64,000 bases of DNA from Rhizomucor pusillus (GCA_900175165.2 FWWN02000524.1:120988-184987); one strand, 5' to 3'; numbered from the stretch's first letter, positions 12,054 through 24,318 are shown. A program made the numbers and translations. The notes: generated from the sequence alone by a model not told the origin.

Positions 12054-13779
12054 ATGATTCCCGCCACCCGACGATTCCTTGTTACACGTGCTACTACCAC
12101 TGCTACGCGTGCGCGCCCCGCGCTGCTTGTTCACACCGGCAGCAGCAGCCAATACCGTCGCCTCTACTGCACCACGGCCGCTACAAGCGATATTCCAGAG
12201 GAATTAACAGAGCTGCCATACTTCCCTGACGAGCCGCTCCGGCCAAGCATACGAACGCACGTACCTGGACCCGCATCCAAGGCCGTTGTCAAGAGACTCG
12301 GACAATACCAAGACACTCGATCCGTGTTCTTCGTTGCAGGTATAAATCGTTGTTTCATCAAGGAAAAGCCGGACTAACTTGAAACTTTAAAATGTAGACT
12401 TTGAAAAATCTCGTGGCAATTACATTGTGGACGCTGATGGCAATGTTATGCTTGATGTATTTGCACAAATAGCATCCATCCCTATTGGTTACAACAGTCC
12501 AGCCTTTCTGAATCTGGTCAATGATCCTGCGTTTCAAACAGCCCTTGCAAACAGGCAAGTATAATAGGTCACACGGGAAAGTTGCCTTCGTTTCTAATTG
12601 GGGAATCCCCAATGGCAGAGCTGCACTCGGTGTGAATCCAACCAAAGACTGGGTCGACTCTGTCGAGCAAGCATTCATGAAAGTCGCACCCAAGGGCATG
12701 TCCAACGTGTTCACCGTCATGTGCGGCTCGTGTGCAAACGAGAATGCGTTCAAAACTGCATTCATGTACAAGGCGGCTAAGCAACGTGGTGGTCAGAATG
12801 CAGACTTTTCACCCGAAGAGCTCTCGTCGTGCATGAAAAATCAAGCACCAGGATCGCCCGACATGGCCATCCTCAGTTTTACGCGCGGTTTCCATGGCCG
12901 CCTCTTTGGATCCCTCACAGCAACCGCCAGCAAGGCTATCCACAAGGTCGATATCCCTGCATTCGATTGGCCGAAGGCACCTTTCCCCCAGCTAAAGTAC
13001 CCGTTGGAGGAGAACGAGGCATACAATCGCGAGGTAGAGGCCGCGTCTCTCAAGGAGGTCGAAAAGATCATCCAAACCAACAAGAAACCAATCGCGGCTG
13101 TCGTCGTGGAGCCTATCCAGTCTGAAGGTGGCGATAACCATGGTAAGTTTCACGATAGTTCCCCAAACCACGTTTCCCCTTTTGGTAACCCCAAACCTCT
13201 CCTTATTTTGCAGCCTCACCTGCATTCTTCCGTGAGCTTCAAGCTATTTGTGAACGCAACGACGTGCTGTTCATAGTGGACGAAGTACAAACCGGCGTAG
13301 GTGCAACTGGCACCTTCTGGGCACATGAAGCCTGGGACCTGCCGCGTTCACCGGACATGGTCACCTTTTCCAAAAAGTTCCAAGCTGCTGGTTTCTACAC
13401 TAGTCCCCGCCTGCGACCTGGACAACCTTACCGCCTGTACAACACCTGGATGGGCGACCCGGTACGCGCCATGCAAGCCGCTGCTATCGTCCGTGAGATT
13501 GAAGATAAACAACTGCTCAAAAACGTACGGCAAGTCGGTGCATACCTCCAGGCACAGCTCAAGGATATAAATAAGATTCAAAATGTTCGCGGTCAAGGCA
13601 CATTTGTTGCTTTCGATTTGGAGACTCCTGCAAAGCGCGACCGATTCTTGAATGACATGCGCCAGTTGGGTGTCAACGTAGGCGGATGCGGTGACCAGAC
13701 TGTCCGCCTGCGACCGATGCTGGTGTTCCAGCGACGACATGCAGATATTCTGCTCGATACTATGCGCGCCGCTCTGTAA
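12054..13779 (+). CDS. UGA1: 4-aminobutyrate aminotransferase (GABA transaminase)
   Basis: Predicted 510-aa PLP-dependent class-III aminotransferase converting GABA and 2-oxoglutarate to succinate semialdehyde and glutamate. Exons: 12054..12339, 12398..12554, 12619..13142, 13214..13779. The N-terminus (Arg/Thr-rich, no early acidic residues) looks like a mitochondrial presequence, as in animals. Motifs: [72 protein letters not shown] (Asp345 would bind the pyridine nitrogen) and [12 protein letters not shown] with the Schiff-base lysine (376/377). Intron 2 (12555..12618) begins with GCAAGT, not GT. The first ATG in frame is 12054. Confidence is high. Confidence 0.95.
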
Positions 13780-14010
13780 AAAACAAGACAGGTTGGAAAG
13801 TATGAACTTGCAATAACCTCCTACCCCTTTTCGAGTATAACATAACTACCTTTACATACCTGGCAAATAAAAGAAAGATGTTTCATGTATGGTCCATCTC
13901 CAGATTTCATGCGTCCAGAAATTGTTTGACAGCTGAGGTGGACAAAAAAAGAAACGTGTGCATGTGCAAACATATTTCCTTCTTTTCTTCTTCTCGTTCG
14001 TATTAATTAA

Positions 14011-17000
14011 ATGGAATCATCGTCCGAAATACGGCAGCGAAGGAACACAAAGGAAAAGGTAGAAGAGGAGGAGCAGGAGCGAGACACGTCACCGGCACAG
14101 AAACAACCTACTATCAGTGCAGAGCAACAACAACGCGACCTGCTGCTCCTATCAGCGCAAACATACGACAGTCTATCCTTTGTCAAAGATGCTTTCATCA
14201 CGGTAGCGCTCATTGCACTCTCTGTGCCTGTACGGCTTAATGCACTCGACAATCCGTCTGAAGTTGTGTAAGAATGTCAACAATCCTGCATTTTGCGAGC
14301 CGCATTGTTGTTAATAGTCCAGAGATCAGATTCGATGAAGTCCATTTTGGGACGTTTGCCAACCAGTACATTCAACGCCGTTTCTTCTTTGACGTGCACC
14401 CGCCGGCAAGTGTTTAGAACGCGCGTGTTTACATTCGATTTGTATATATAACTGTTTCCTCTCAACAGCTGGCCAAAATGTTGATTGCATTGGCTGGGTG
14501 GATCGCAGGATACAAGGGAGATTTTGATTTTAGTGCGATTGGCAAGTATGTATACAGCAAGAAAAAAAAATCCAATGCAAATGATGCTTACGGCGCTGAT
14601 AGCAATTATCTGTCAAAAGATGTGCCGTACGTTGCGATGCGATCGCTCGGTGCATGTCTCGGGCTCGCAGTGGTGCCTATGGCCTACCTGACGCTCCGCT
14701 TTGGTGGCCACTCAATCGCTGCATCCATGTTTGCTGCATTGGTGGTGTGCTATGGTAATTATTTGCAAAAAAGAAAAAAAGTCCCATATCACTTAATAAT
14801 GATTGTAAAGAAAACAGTCTTGTCACAAACAACCGCTTCATTTTACTCGACGCATACTTGCTTTTCTTTACAGCACTTACAATCATGGCATGGAATGGTT
14901 TTCACCGAGAACGCTCAAGGTATACACCAAGGAAATGAATATAGAGGATGGAAAATGTTTGTTGACTCCACTGAGTAGGCCGTTTGGAGCTCGCTGGTGG
15001 TTCTGGCTAGCAATGACGGGCGTCGGTCTCGGTTTGACCGTGAGCTGCAAATGGGTCGGTCTATTCACGATTGCAACGATTGGATGTTCGACAGTTTTGG
15101 ATTTATGGAAGCTGCTCGGTAATCTACATGTATCTCAGGTAATTATATGCTCAATCACATATGAAAAGGAACGGGATTGGAGAAAAGAAACGAAGGAATA
15201 GCTAATGATTGCTTTTTGCTTGCTACTAGCACTCCTACGTAAAGCACATTGCTGCACGTGCCTTGTTTTTGATCTGTGTACCTATATCGATATACATTGC
15301 TGCATTCTATGCGCATTTTTTGCTGGTACCTTTGTCTGGGGACGGCGATGTCCACATGTCAGCGCAGTTCCAGCACTCGCTCGTCGGACGCAAGATTGAC
15401 GATAGCCCGGCCGATGTTGCGTATGGCTCACGTATTACAATTCGGCACGTCGCAACGAACGGAGGATATTTGCATTCTCATCTGTCTACTTACCCCGACG
15501 GCAGCAAACGTAAGTATGCATATGCCTTTCTGTGTGTCACAATGTCGATGAAGTTAGGGTGGCATGTTACGTTGGGGGGTTCGTCGGGAGAGAAAGAAAG
15601 AAAGAAAGAGGGAAAAGAGAAGAACCAAACATCGTTTCTGCATACACAGGAACGGGTTTGTTCGGGTATGGGTTGGACCTTACTTTATTCTAATATGTAT
15701 GCACCTTTTAGAGCAACAAATCACGCTATACCCATATATGGACGAAAACAACTGGTGGACGATACGCAAGATGAATAGCACACTTGATGCCGAGAACGAA
15801 CCTGCCGATAAACTCGGTTCTGACAACGAAACATGGTTAGAATGGGTGCGAAACGGTGACATTGTACGACTGGAACATGTTATGACTGCTCCGAGAAAAC
15901 TGCACAGTCATGATGAAAAGGCGCCCGTCACGGACGCCGAGTATCACAAAGAAGTGAGGTAAGCATTGCGATAAAGAGGAGATATTGACAAAGCACGAGG
16001 GATTTTTTTCCTTGGGGGGGAGTTGGTGGGGAAAGATATCGATCCTAAAAGATTAGACTTTTATGCACTGGACCATCTAAATCCTTTTTAGCGCGTATGG
16101 ATTCCCTGACTATGAAGGAGATGCAAACGATTACTGGAGAGTCGAGATTGAGCAAGATGGACGACAAGACAAGGAATCGAACGGCCGATTGCAAACACTA
16201 AAGAGTCGGTTCAAACTTGTGCATCTTTTACAGTCATGCGCCTTGTTTTCACACGAAGTCAAGTTACCAGAATGGGGGTACGGACAGCAGGAAGTCACAT
16301 GCATTCAGAGCGGGAAGAAGCCAAAAATCTTGTGGATGATTGAGCAATCAGAGAATGATTTATGTAAGTTGCCATTCCAAAAAGAGGAGGGGGGAGGGTT
16401 TGTCAACGTTTGGTGTGTGTATATGTACACATGTATAAATATAGAGTTATTCATGTAATCTATGGTAGTACCAGAAGGCAGCGATGTGGTGAACTATGAA
16501 CCAATGTCTTTTTGGGAGAAGTTTGTCGAGCTTCATAGAGTCATGTGGCGGGCAAACAAAGGACTCACGGACTCGCATCCGTTTGAATCGCGCCCTTCTT
16601 CGTGGCCAACATTGTTGCACGGAATCTCGCTGTGGGCAAACCACCTCAAGCGCGTTTTCCTTTTAGGCAATCCGGTCGTCTACTGGACAAGCACCGTCGC
16701 AGTATTTAACTATTTCATCATCTGGGCGTTCTTCCGCCTCCGAAGCAAGCGGGGTTACCGCGACCATTACAACGGTAAGATCACCCAGTGGATTCGGGTG
16801 GGGGTTTGGTTTGAGAAGGCAAAAATTAAGCTTATTCGTGCATATTTATCGTTGTACACTATAGGCCGCCGTGCATTCTTTGAATCGTCAGCCGGGTTCT
16901 ACGTGGTCGGCTGGTTACTGCATTATTTGCCGTTTTATCTGATGGACCGGCAACTGTTCTCCCATCACTATCTGCCGGCTTTGTACTTTAGCATTCTTGT

Positions 17001-17409
17001 CCTGTCCACAGGATTGGACCTGGTGTTTACAAGATTTTCTCCGAAATCACGGCTACTCTGCGTCGTTATCTTGGCGACACTCGTCATTTCCGCTTTCCGG
17101 ATTTATGCTCCCATCACGTATGGAACCCAATGGACGCGTGAGCAATGCCAAGACGCGCAGTGGTTGCCTACATGGACATTTGGATGCGAAACGTAATGTA
17201 CTCACTTTTAGGGAACATATATGTTGCATGTTAACAGTAGAATGAATATTCACACTAGGTATCCAAGCATAAAGGCAACGGAAGCGCCTGTGTCTTCTGA
17301 CGACAAGGTTAACAAACTCAAAACAGTCGTAGCTGCCCTGGATGATCTCCAGAATACTGTTACTGTTCAAACTCTCAACATGGAGACCCATATTTTCTCA
17401 AACAAGTAA
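14011..17409 (+). CDS. Dolichyl-phosphate-mannose protein O-mannosyltransferase, PMT1-like
   Basis: Predicted 804-aa ER membrane enzyme (GT39) transferring mannose from Dol-P-Man to Ser/Thr of secretory proteins. Twelve exons: 14011..14267, 14330..14405, 14469..14545, 14603..14754, 14811..14919, 14979..15138, 15230..15509, 15712..15958, 16092..16363, 16469..16774, 16865..17192, 17259..17409. The catalytic loop reads VVFDEVHFGTFANQYI and FFDVHPPLAKML. Luminal MIR repeats are visible (GSRITIRHVATNGGYLHSH, DENNWWTI, FKLVHLLQSCALFSH). Hydrophobic segments flank this loop. VFDEVHFG places it with PMT1/PMT4 rather than PMT2; length (yeast Pmt1 817 aa) and FQHSL favour PMT1. Intron 2 (14406..14468) is GC-AG. 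Intron 3 (14546..14602) is 57 nt without a stop, so retention would add 19 residues in frame. The small zinc protein follows 157 bp downstream. Confidence 0.93.
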
Positions 17410-17566
17410 GGCTGTACCTACCAATGGATGTAAATAAAAAGAAAAGAAGAGGAACCTTTCTTTCCCTCCTCGGTGGTGGCGGAGCTGCATTGTGCTTTGA
17501 GAAAAAAAAAAGTCGACCCAACACACCCCTCTTTTGTTTTTTCAGGAACGCCACACTTGAGCAACA

Positions 17567-17931
17567 ATGGGCAACGTAAGCTGATTGCTTTCTTCTTGTT
17601 GACATGACCGTTCGACTGATCTTGGCAATGCAATGCATTCAGGGACAAAAAGCGCAAATGAAGCGTGAGCGTAACGCAAAGCATCAGGCTAAAGCGCCCA
17701 ACTCACAACTCAAAGTGGTAGGTGCCCAAACGGGTTTGTCACAACCATGGCAGCAGAGTGACGGATTTCTTTCTGCTTCTTTAGAACGAAGCTGCCAAGA
17801 ATGTGATTTGTGGTGTATGCCGACAACCGTTTCTGTGCACTAGCCGTGAAAAGTTACTGACGGAGCATGCTCAGAACAAGCATAACAAGACGATCAAGGA
17901 GTGCTTCCCAAGCAAGTATCACAGCATATAA
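17567..17931 (+). CDS. Small At2g23090-like zinc-binding protein
   Basis: Predicted 76-aa basic protein in three exons: 17567..17575, 17643..17717, 17785..17931. The first coding exon is only nine bases (MGN). The first half is Lys/Gln-rich (GQKAQMKRERNAKHQAK), as in the 4F5/SERF-like group. The second half has one Cys-His finger, ICGVC...C...H...H, ending KECFPSKYHSI, which I recognise from the eukaryotic At2g23090-like (zf-met2) family. Molecular role is unknown. The nine-base first exon makes it easy to miss in automatic annotation. Confidence 0.85.
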
Positions 17932-18679
17932 ACTCGAAAGCAGTAGCAGCAGCAGATGTCATCGAGCAAAAAATGCTCGAATGGTACTAACCTTTGCCAT
18001 TATTGTTAGATTGGGTCGCTCCTCCAGCCAAGTAATAACCGCACCGCCGCCGGCCAGTTGTATACTCATGATATCATTTTTCTCTCTTTTAAGCAGATTC
18101 TTATTAAAATTACACTTTAGGCTTACAAGCTCCAGACCTGAAAGGGGAGAGGAAGGAAGGAAAGAGACAGAAGCAATCTTGTCTTCTCTTCATTCCCTCC
18201 CCTCCTCCTTATTTCCTTTTTCTTTCCCAATCTTCCAAACGATGGAGGATAGGGAAATGGTTGTTAATGGTTTAACTTGACTTGAGAGTAAGTTGAGAGG
18301 GTGACAGGCTGCTAATTGGATGATATAGTGGTTGAAGGAGGTGCACACCGCCGGCAAAATGCTGGCTTGGTTACCCACTGCCGCGCATTTACCTAAACTT
18401 TAGAGTCTATATCCACGTTCTTGGTAATGAAACAATTGTTATCTCCATCATTTGTTGCGCTGCCTTTGATTTTGCTCGAGAATGGGAGGAGGGAGGGAAG
18501 GAAAACACTTAATAAAAGCATTGATTCTGCAATAAGTAACATTACATGTTTTTGCCTGCGGATTTTTCTTTTCATAATACATTTGTGTGTCTTGTAAAAG
18601 TACAGTGTCACAATTGGAGACTATCATCGAAATTCTTTCTTCTTACTCTAACAACAATTTAACTTAAAGATACAATAGT
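17932..18679. other. Intergenic: convergent 3' flanks with purine-rich tracts
   Basis: 748 bp between the zinc protein and chitin deacetylase stops. It contains purine-rich tracts (18139-18170) and a CTCCC-rich stretch. No gene supported. Confidence 0.6.
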
Positions 18680-19807
18680 TTAAGCAACCGAGATTGCGGC
18701 GACTGCAGCGAGCAAAAGACCAAGTCCGGATGAAACGATAAAGCGTCCAGAGGCGGCATTCTCAGCGTTGGCGTTGGCAGCAGCGACGGATGCGCTAGAC
18801 GAGGCAGAAGACGAAGCAGAAGCAGCGGCAGGCGACGAGTTGGCGGGCTGGCTGGCACTAGGCGATGCTGTGGTCGTGTTTGCGGATGTGGATGCGTTGC
18901 CGTGGGGATCACAGTCGCGAACAAGCTTGAGCTGGAACTTTTCCTGGAGAATAGGGAAGATATCAATGGCGGCGTGGACGGTCTCGTTGTAAAGATCGTG
19001 TTGAAGGGACATGCCGCCCTGGGCAGTGTTGGCCCACTCGGAGACATTGCCGGAAATCCAGCTCTGTTGGAAGCCAGAGTTCTCGGTCAATCGCCAGTCA
19101 AACGTATCGTGGTCCCAGATAACAGCTATACAGATATCAATAGTTATTACTTCATGGCCTATATTGTTGGTCTCATTCAAGTAGAACTTACGGGTGAAGC
19201 CAAGAGCCTTGCAGATATCACGGACGCGATCGTCAATGTTTCCAAAAGGCGGTCTAAAGTACTTTGGCGAGTAACCGGTAGCTTCCTTGATAGCGAGCTC
19301 GTTCCATTTGAGCTCGGCAACGACCTGCTCGTTGGTCAGGGTGGTCATGTAGCTGTGCGACCAGCTGTGCATGGCAATTTCGTGGCCGGCTTCGTAGGCA
19401 CGCTTTGCAAGCTCAGGGTACTGCACGATCTGGGTGCCGACCATGAAGAACGTCACCTTTTGGTTGACCTTGTCGAGGTAATCATACAAGAGTGGGCTGA
19501 ACTCGGACGGGCCATCGTCGTATGTGACCGACCAGGTGCCCTTGGGGCAGGTATATACGTCTTCGGGACGCAAACATTCGGTGAATGTCCAAACGCAGTT
19601 CGGGTCGCCTTGGACGTTGGATGGCTGCACAGGGCCAACGCCAGGCTCGTTCTTGAGAACAGGGGCGTTGGAGATATTGGCATTCTTGATCAGTTCAAGC
19701 CATTCCGGTTTCGGCTCTGGCACCTTGTAGCCTTCGGGGAAGCCGGTAAGTGCAGCGTATGCAGGCAATGCAAAGAAAGCAGCAGCAGTAAGGGATTTGA
19801 CGAGCAT
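18680..19807 (-). CDS. CDA: GPI-anchored chitin deacetylase (polysaccharide deacetylase)
   Basis: Predicted 353-aa secreted enzyme converting cell-wall chitin to chitosan, the dominant wall polymer of Mucorales. Exons 19807..19192 and 19125..18680. The intron is 66 nt, in frame and stop-free; splicing it gives GFTPVIWDHDTFDW, the usual motif 4, so it should be removed. An N-terminal signal peptide ends near PAYA. NodB motifs: TYDDGPS (metal Asp97/98), HSWSH (147-151), RPPFGN (185-190), WDHDTFDW, and SLQHDLY. A Ser/Ala/Thr-rich stalk and a C-terminal hydrophobic tail after NAASG indicate a GPI anchor. A TATA-like TATTTATAA lies about 100 bp upstream of the ATG. Confidence is high. Confidence 0.95.
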   Translation of the reverse strand: MLVKSLTAAAFFALPAYAALTGFPEGYKVPEPKPEWLELIKNANISNAPVLKNEPGVGPVQPSNVQGDPNCVWTFTECLRPEDVYTCPKGTWSVTYDDGPSEFSPLLYDYLDKVNQKVTFFMVGTQIVQYPELAKRAYEAGHEIAMHSWSHSYMTTLTNEQVVAELKWNELAIKEATGYSPKYFRPPFGNIDDRVRDICKALGFTRKFYLNETNNIGHEVITIDICIAVIWDHDTFDWRLTENSGFQQSWISGNVSEWANTAQGGMSLQHDLYNETVHAAIDIFPILQEKFQLKLVRDCDPHGNASTSANTTTASPSASQPANSSPAAASASSSASSSASVAAANANAENAASGRFIVSSGLGLLLAAVAAISVA

Positions 19808-19903
19808 TGTGGTGAATTATTATGGAGAGAAGGGGTAATTGGGCGTAGTAGTAGTAGTAGTAAGGAGTGGTGATGTACTTTACAAGTGGATGATGGGTGT
19901 GCT

Positions 19904-19912
19904 TATAAATAA
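19904..19912 (-). promoter_or_regulatory. TATA-like element of the chitin deacetylase gene
   Basis: TATTTATAA on the minus strand about 100 bp before the ATG. Position and sequence fit a core promoter. Confidence 0.4.
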
Positions 19913-20217
19913 ACAAAGGGGATAGAATGAACGAGGCTTGACAAGAAAAAACGAGGTGCGAGCCACCAACTTGTTTCCCTTTTAACATGTCTCTGCCTCA
20001 GCGGCATTTTCTTCAATTACTTTTGCTGGTACGTGCAGAACGCGCCTCCTCGTGCAACTCTTGAATTCCAGGAAAAGAAAAAAACTATGTTTGGAGCGGC
20101 GTAGTACAGGCGCATTTGTTGCTATGCCTCCTCCTCCTCTTCAATTGCCTCGCTTGCATGCAAAAAAAGAGAGACCATTGACAAACACTGAATTACATAA
20201 AATCACCTCTTGCATAC

Positions 20218-20237
20218 GCTCTCTCTCTCTCTCTCTA
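20218..20237. repeat. (CT)n microsatellite
   Basis: About nine CT dinucleotides followed by AT-rich sequence. Confidence 0.85.
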
Positions 20238-20997
20238 TATTTCACGACAGGGAACCAGAAATGGAGTTGTTTTTACAAAAGGTTTAGGATATTGAAATGG
20301 CACGAATTGATAAGTAAAATTTACAGGCCGGCTTTGACAATGGAAAATCAAGATGTCCCTACTTTTCGAGCCTTCTGTCAAGAACCCGTTTCTGCATGGA
20401 AAAATTTCCTTTGACGGGCGAAGGTGGAGGTGGTGTAAAAATAGACAAAAAACAACCCGGCAAGGAGAAGATGATGAATTCATCAAGTAAATCGAAGTGC
20501 AGGAACTCAAGACCAGTGATGATGATGAGCCCTAATTTAGAGCTTGGAGAGAAAGAGGAAAGTGTTTTATCCTTTCCGCTCTTATCTCCTCCTTTCCCTT
20601 CTTTATTGTCTTGGTTCCAAATTACTCAACATGCTCTGGCATTGATGATGTTCCTGCCTGTTGCACTCAAGGTTTTCCTCTTATGTATGGGAGATCATCT
20701 TTGCCAAGAATAACAGTAAACTATATACACTGGTGATCGTGCATCAGCCATGTGCGCAGCAAGGTTTGTCAATAAAATTGGGATAGGAGATGACGCATGT
20801 AAAGAAAAACAAACGCACACCATCGGTCAGCAGAATGCTTCATCATCCATTGGAAAAAATAAACCAAAAATAAATGCAGGCTAGAAGCAAGAGAAAAATG
20901 AAGATAATCAGGAAACGCTCTTGTTTAATCAGTGCTCCTGCTGCTGAGCACCAGTCCTCCTGAACTTATCGAGTAAAACCATCAAGTGTTATGTCGG

Positions 20998-21130
20998 AAG
21001 AGAAGAAGGAGGGAGAGCGAGCAGGAGCAGGAGGAGGAGGTCGGCAGTAAAAAACAGTTATGTAACGTGGAACTGAGAAGGGGAGAGAGAGAGAGAGGGA
21101 AGAGAGAGAGAGAGAGAAAAAGAAAGAGAT
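20998..21130. repeat. Purine (GA/GGA)-rich low-complexity tract
   Basis: A long polypurine run on the plus strand with (GGA)n and two (GA)n blocks (about 21073-21117). It could form triplex or G-rich structures; it is not coding in any recognisable way. Confidence 0.8.
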
Positions 21131-21790
21131 GTATGGGGGGATGGATGGATGGTAGCCCGGCTAGTGGGAAAGGGAAAAAGCGGAATAAAAGAAGGAAGAT
21201 GCAAATGCAAAGGATCATCAGCAGGCTGCCGACGACGATAGTGATGAGACTAGTAGTAGTGGGCGGCGTAGGCGGGCGATCATCGTGGTCGTCATCATGT
21301 GAGTTGGCTGGCTGTCATCGTCGTGCCAAGCTTTTCTTGGTTCCCTTTAGACTGCTGCGTGTGTGTGTCAGGTGATGATGATGGTGAGGGCACCAGCAGC
21401 ACGCTTAATCATCGTGGGCAAAATCACCGCTGAGAAGAATATTTTACAGATTAATAGAAACTAAGACAGCCCTTTTTTTGGTTACCGCCACGCTTGCCTC
21501 CATTGGTAACTTTATGGAAAATGAGCAAGTGAGATTTTTTCTTTTTTTTTTGGGGGGGGGACAAGATGATCGGCCGAACGGAAAAAAGGTTTGCATTACC
21601 CTGCACATACAACATACATGAAATATTCGCTGTTACTTTTTGTTCTGGTATGGTATGTTATGTGTGCAACATTGAAATCTCACTCGTACATAACATATAG
21701 GAACGTGCTTACACAATGTCAGACGAGCCGACGCTTGCAATATTTGCATGCGCGGAGATGTGGTTCGTTTGAAACGAAAAAGAAGAGGTA

Positions 21791-22551
21791 CAGGGCTGGA
21801 AGTTGAATTTGGTCAGGCCCAGCGAAAATAGGCCATCCCTATGAAAATGGGCTACTTCGCCCAAATTGGATCAGCCAAACGAATTTGGCCCACTTGTCTT
21901 GAAAATGGATTGGCCACGAACTTGAGCCAGAAGACACCATTCTTGGAATCGTGCCAGCCAGTATTGTAGGGAAACAGATGGAAAAGCGTAAACAAGTCAA
22001 ATAAGTGGTACAAATTAAATAAAAGATAAACAGTAAACTCGGGAAACAGAGGAAAATACACATTAAAGGACTATGAAACATATAAGATCGATACGACGAT
22101 ATGCGCAACCGTCCACCATCATTGGATCACGCAGTGTTTTCTAAACGCTTTTATTGTTCAATGTTTACCCGGATTTATGTGCTGCCGTCCCTACATCTCT
22201 GTGCAAGTATGGGTGGGTGTACTGCACATTGTTCTCAGAGCGGATTTGGGCAAACAGAAGGCGAAGCTTGTCATTGGAACATTGGTCCTGCAACGATCCT
22301 TGACAGAGCCTGAATCAATCCAACAAGAGCGCAAATATTCTGCTGCAAATCAGAGCTGGAATACATCATTCCCATAAGTGAAGAGACATCCACCTTACGA
22401 GCATCTCTTCCCGATTTCAGTGGCTCATTGCATATACCAGCGAGTGTATTTACTCTGTGTGATACTCCACATTACGACGGCCCAGTAAATTTTGTCCTCA
22501 GATCAGTGGACCATTTTTGCTGGCCTTAACCAAATTCAACTTCCAGCCCTG
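21791..22551. mobile_element. Candidate non-autonomous DNA transposon with terminal inverted repeats
   Basis: Both ends begin CAGGGCTGGAAGTTGAATTT read inward. 23 bp are identical (21791-21813 and the complement of 22529-22551), and weaker matching extends to about 45 bp (GGCCCAGCGAAAATAGGCCA against GGCCAGCAAAAATGGTCCA). The interior is 715 bp, carries no ORF over about 100 codons and has repeated GGCCCA/AATTTGG motifs near both ends, as in hAT-like elements with subterminal repeats. The CAGGG terminus fits hAT-like elements. Flanks (AAGAGGTA and CATGTACA) share only GTA, so no clear target duplication is seen. Confidence 0.6.
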
Positions 22552-24318
22552 CATGTACACAGTGTCACACTGCCCCGTTTAGCAGCAACAACAAAAGTGA
22601 AATGAAGAAGAGCCTCCTCCTTTGTCGCCGCCCAGAAAAAAATAATAATTTACAGTTTGGACGGGTTCTCGTCAGCTGAATTTGGGGCCAGCCTTAGGCC
22701 GAAATAGAGACGTCGTTGGTTGGTGGTAGTTGATATGTACTACATACACATCTAGCAATCATCAGTCAGAGTGTCTATCCCTCTTTTTTCTGCATGCCGG
22801 TGTGGAAAGGAACGCCGATGAAACACCTGCATTTTTTTCCGCACTCGTCCCAACCCCCATCAAACAAAAAAGTACAGGTTGTTATTATGACGATTTTTTC
22901 GCAATCCTTGCTTGGTGCTTAAACAAACACCGCCCGGGCTTCCGGTCCTGCGGCCGCATCCATCGGCTGGGTCGCTGAAGATGATTCATGTGGACGGGTG
23001 AGTAATTATTTAGTTAGCGCGGGAGTGAGGATAGTAGGAATTCAAAAAAAGAAAGGGAAAAAAGAGAGAGACAGAGAGAGACAGATGTATATGCAGTCAG
23101 TTGGTTAGGGTTTTACAAGGTACACAGATAGATAGATTGAGTTTCATGCAATTAGCGGAGCAGCAGGCAGGCAGACAGGCAGCAGGGAACGAGACCTTTT
23201 TTGTTACATGCGTCTGTATGACTGATTTGCATAAGACATGAATGAAATAAATGATGCGTATGTAAGCCAGCAGGTATTGCAACAACCATAACAACAAAAC
23301 AACACATGATGATGGCAAGGGCCCCTTCTTGCCTACGCCTCAAGCAAGCAGATATGCACACACGTATGTACATTGTTATTATTTTTTACATGACAGTTTT
23401 TTAATAATCATCAAAAGCATGGGCAAGCCCCGAGCGAAGAAAAAAAAGGGTGGGTGGGTCGCAGCAGCAGCAGCAGGAGACACAACAGCAATGTGTGTGT
23501 GAAGAAGCTACGGAAAGGGCTGCATGATCATCATCACGACGCCCGACAAGTAGTGGGTTGTTGTTGGTGTTGCTCGATCAGGAGGAAGCGTAAGAGGAGG
23601 AGAGGGCGAACTTGTACGACGACGGTCTTAATGATGCTACACACAAAACTTGTACCTGGCCGCTGCTGAGCAAAGCAAGAAGAAACAGAAACTTGCGGGC
23701 GGCGGTACGCTGCTCCGCTTTGGGCAGCATGACACAAAGTCATCATCATCATCTATATCTATCTATTTTCCGCTGCTCATGAAATTCCCTTTTGGGGAAC
23801 GGAGTTTCCCACAGCCACAAGTGTAACCAGCCCAAAAACAACGAATAGAGAAGAAGGAACCTGTCTGTGGGTCGCTCTTTTTCAGGGCACGTGAGACAGG
23901 TCCACACATGCTTGTTCATGTCGATCCAAAAACGTTTCACTGCATCCCCCAAGTAGAACCTTTCGAGAATTCGGGCCCGCTTATACATTGGTCCGCATGA
24001 TCACGCTAATGACAGCTACTACTATTTTTTTATGTACAACGAAAGGCGATAGCGTGTGTGTATCCATTTATTGCTATGTACAGGAAAGCCGCAAATACTT
24101 TGGGGATGGGGAGACTATAATTTGCAAGTGTACTACTATTGAGCAGAGCCATGTGTGTTCGTGAGTGTGTGTTAAGTGTGTTGACATGTGCTTTGAGGAT
24201 GAATGGATAATGTGTGTGTGTGCAGGTGTAGTTGCGGGTGCAGGTGCGGGCGTGTATGTTCGAGTAGGTGGTGGATTACAGCTCTTTTGTTGTTTTCTTT
24301 GTTCCCGGTCCTTGTTGT

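Larger units (their letters stand above)
19808..24318. other. 4.5-kb gene-poor interval
   Basis: The longest interval without a supported gene, between the chitin deacetylase start and the cyclin stop (both minus strand). It contains CT and GA simple repeats, a 761-bp inverted-repeat element (21791-22551), AGAC-type repeats near 23062-23088 and GT-rich sequence near 24150-24260. Open frames here are short, low-complexity and unlike known proteins. It could hold a long promoter, a noncoding RNA or decayed mobile DNA. Confidence 0.6.

Noticed and set aside
18902..19873. 323-codon open frame on the plus strand
   Set aside because: It lies antisense to the chitin deacetylase gene, whose motifs, signal peptide and GPI tail are clear. 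The antisense frame has no recognisable domain.
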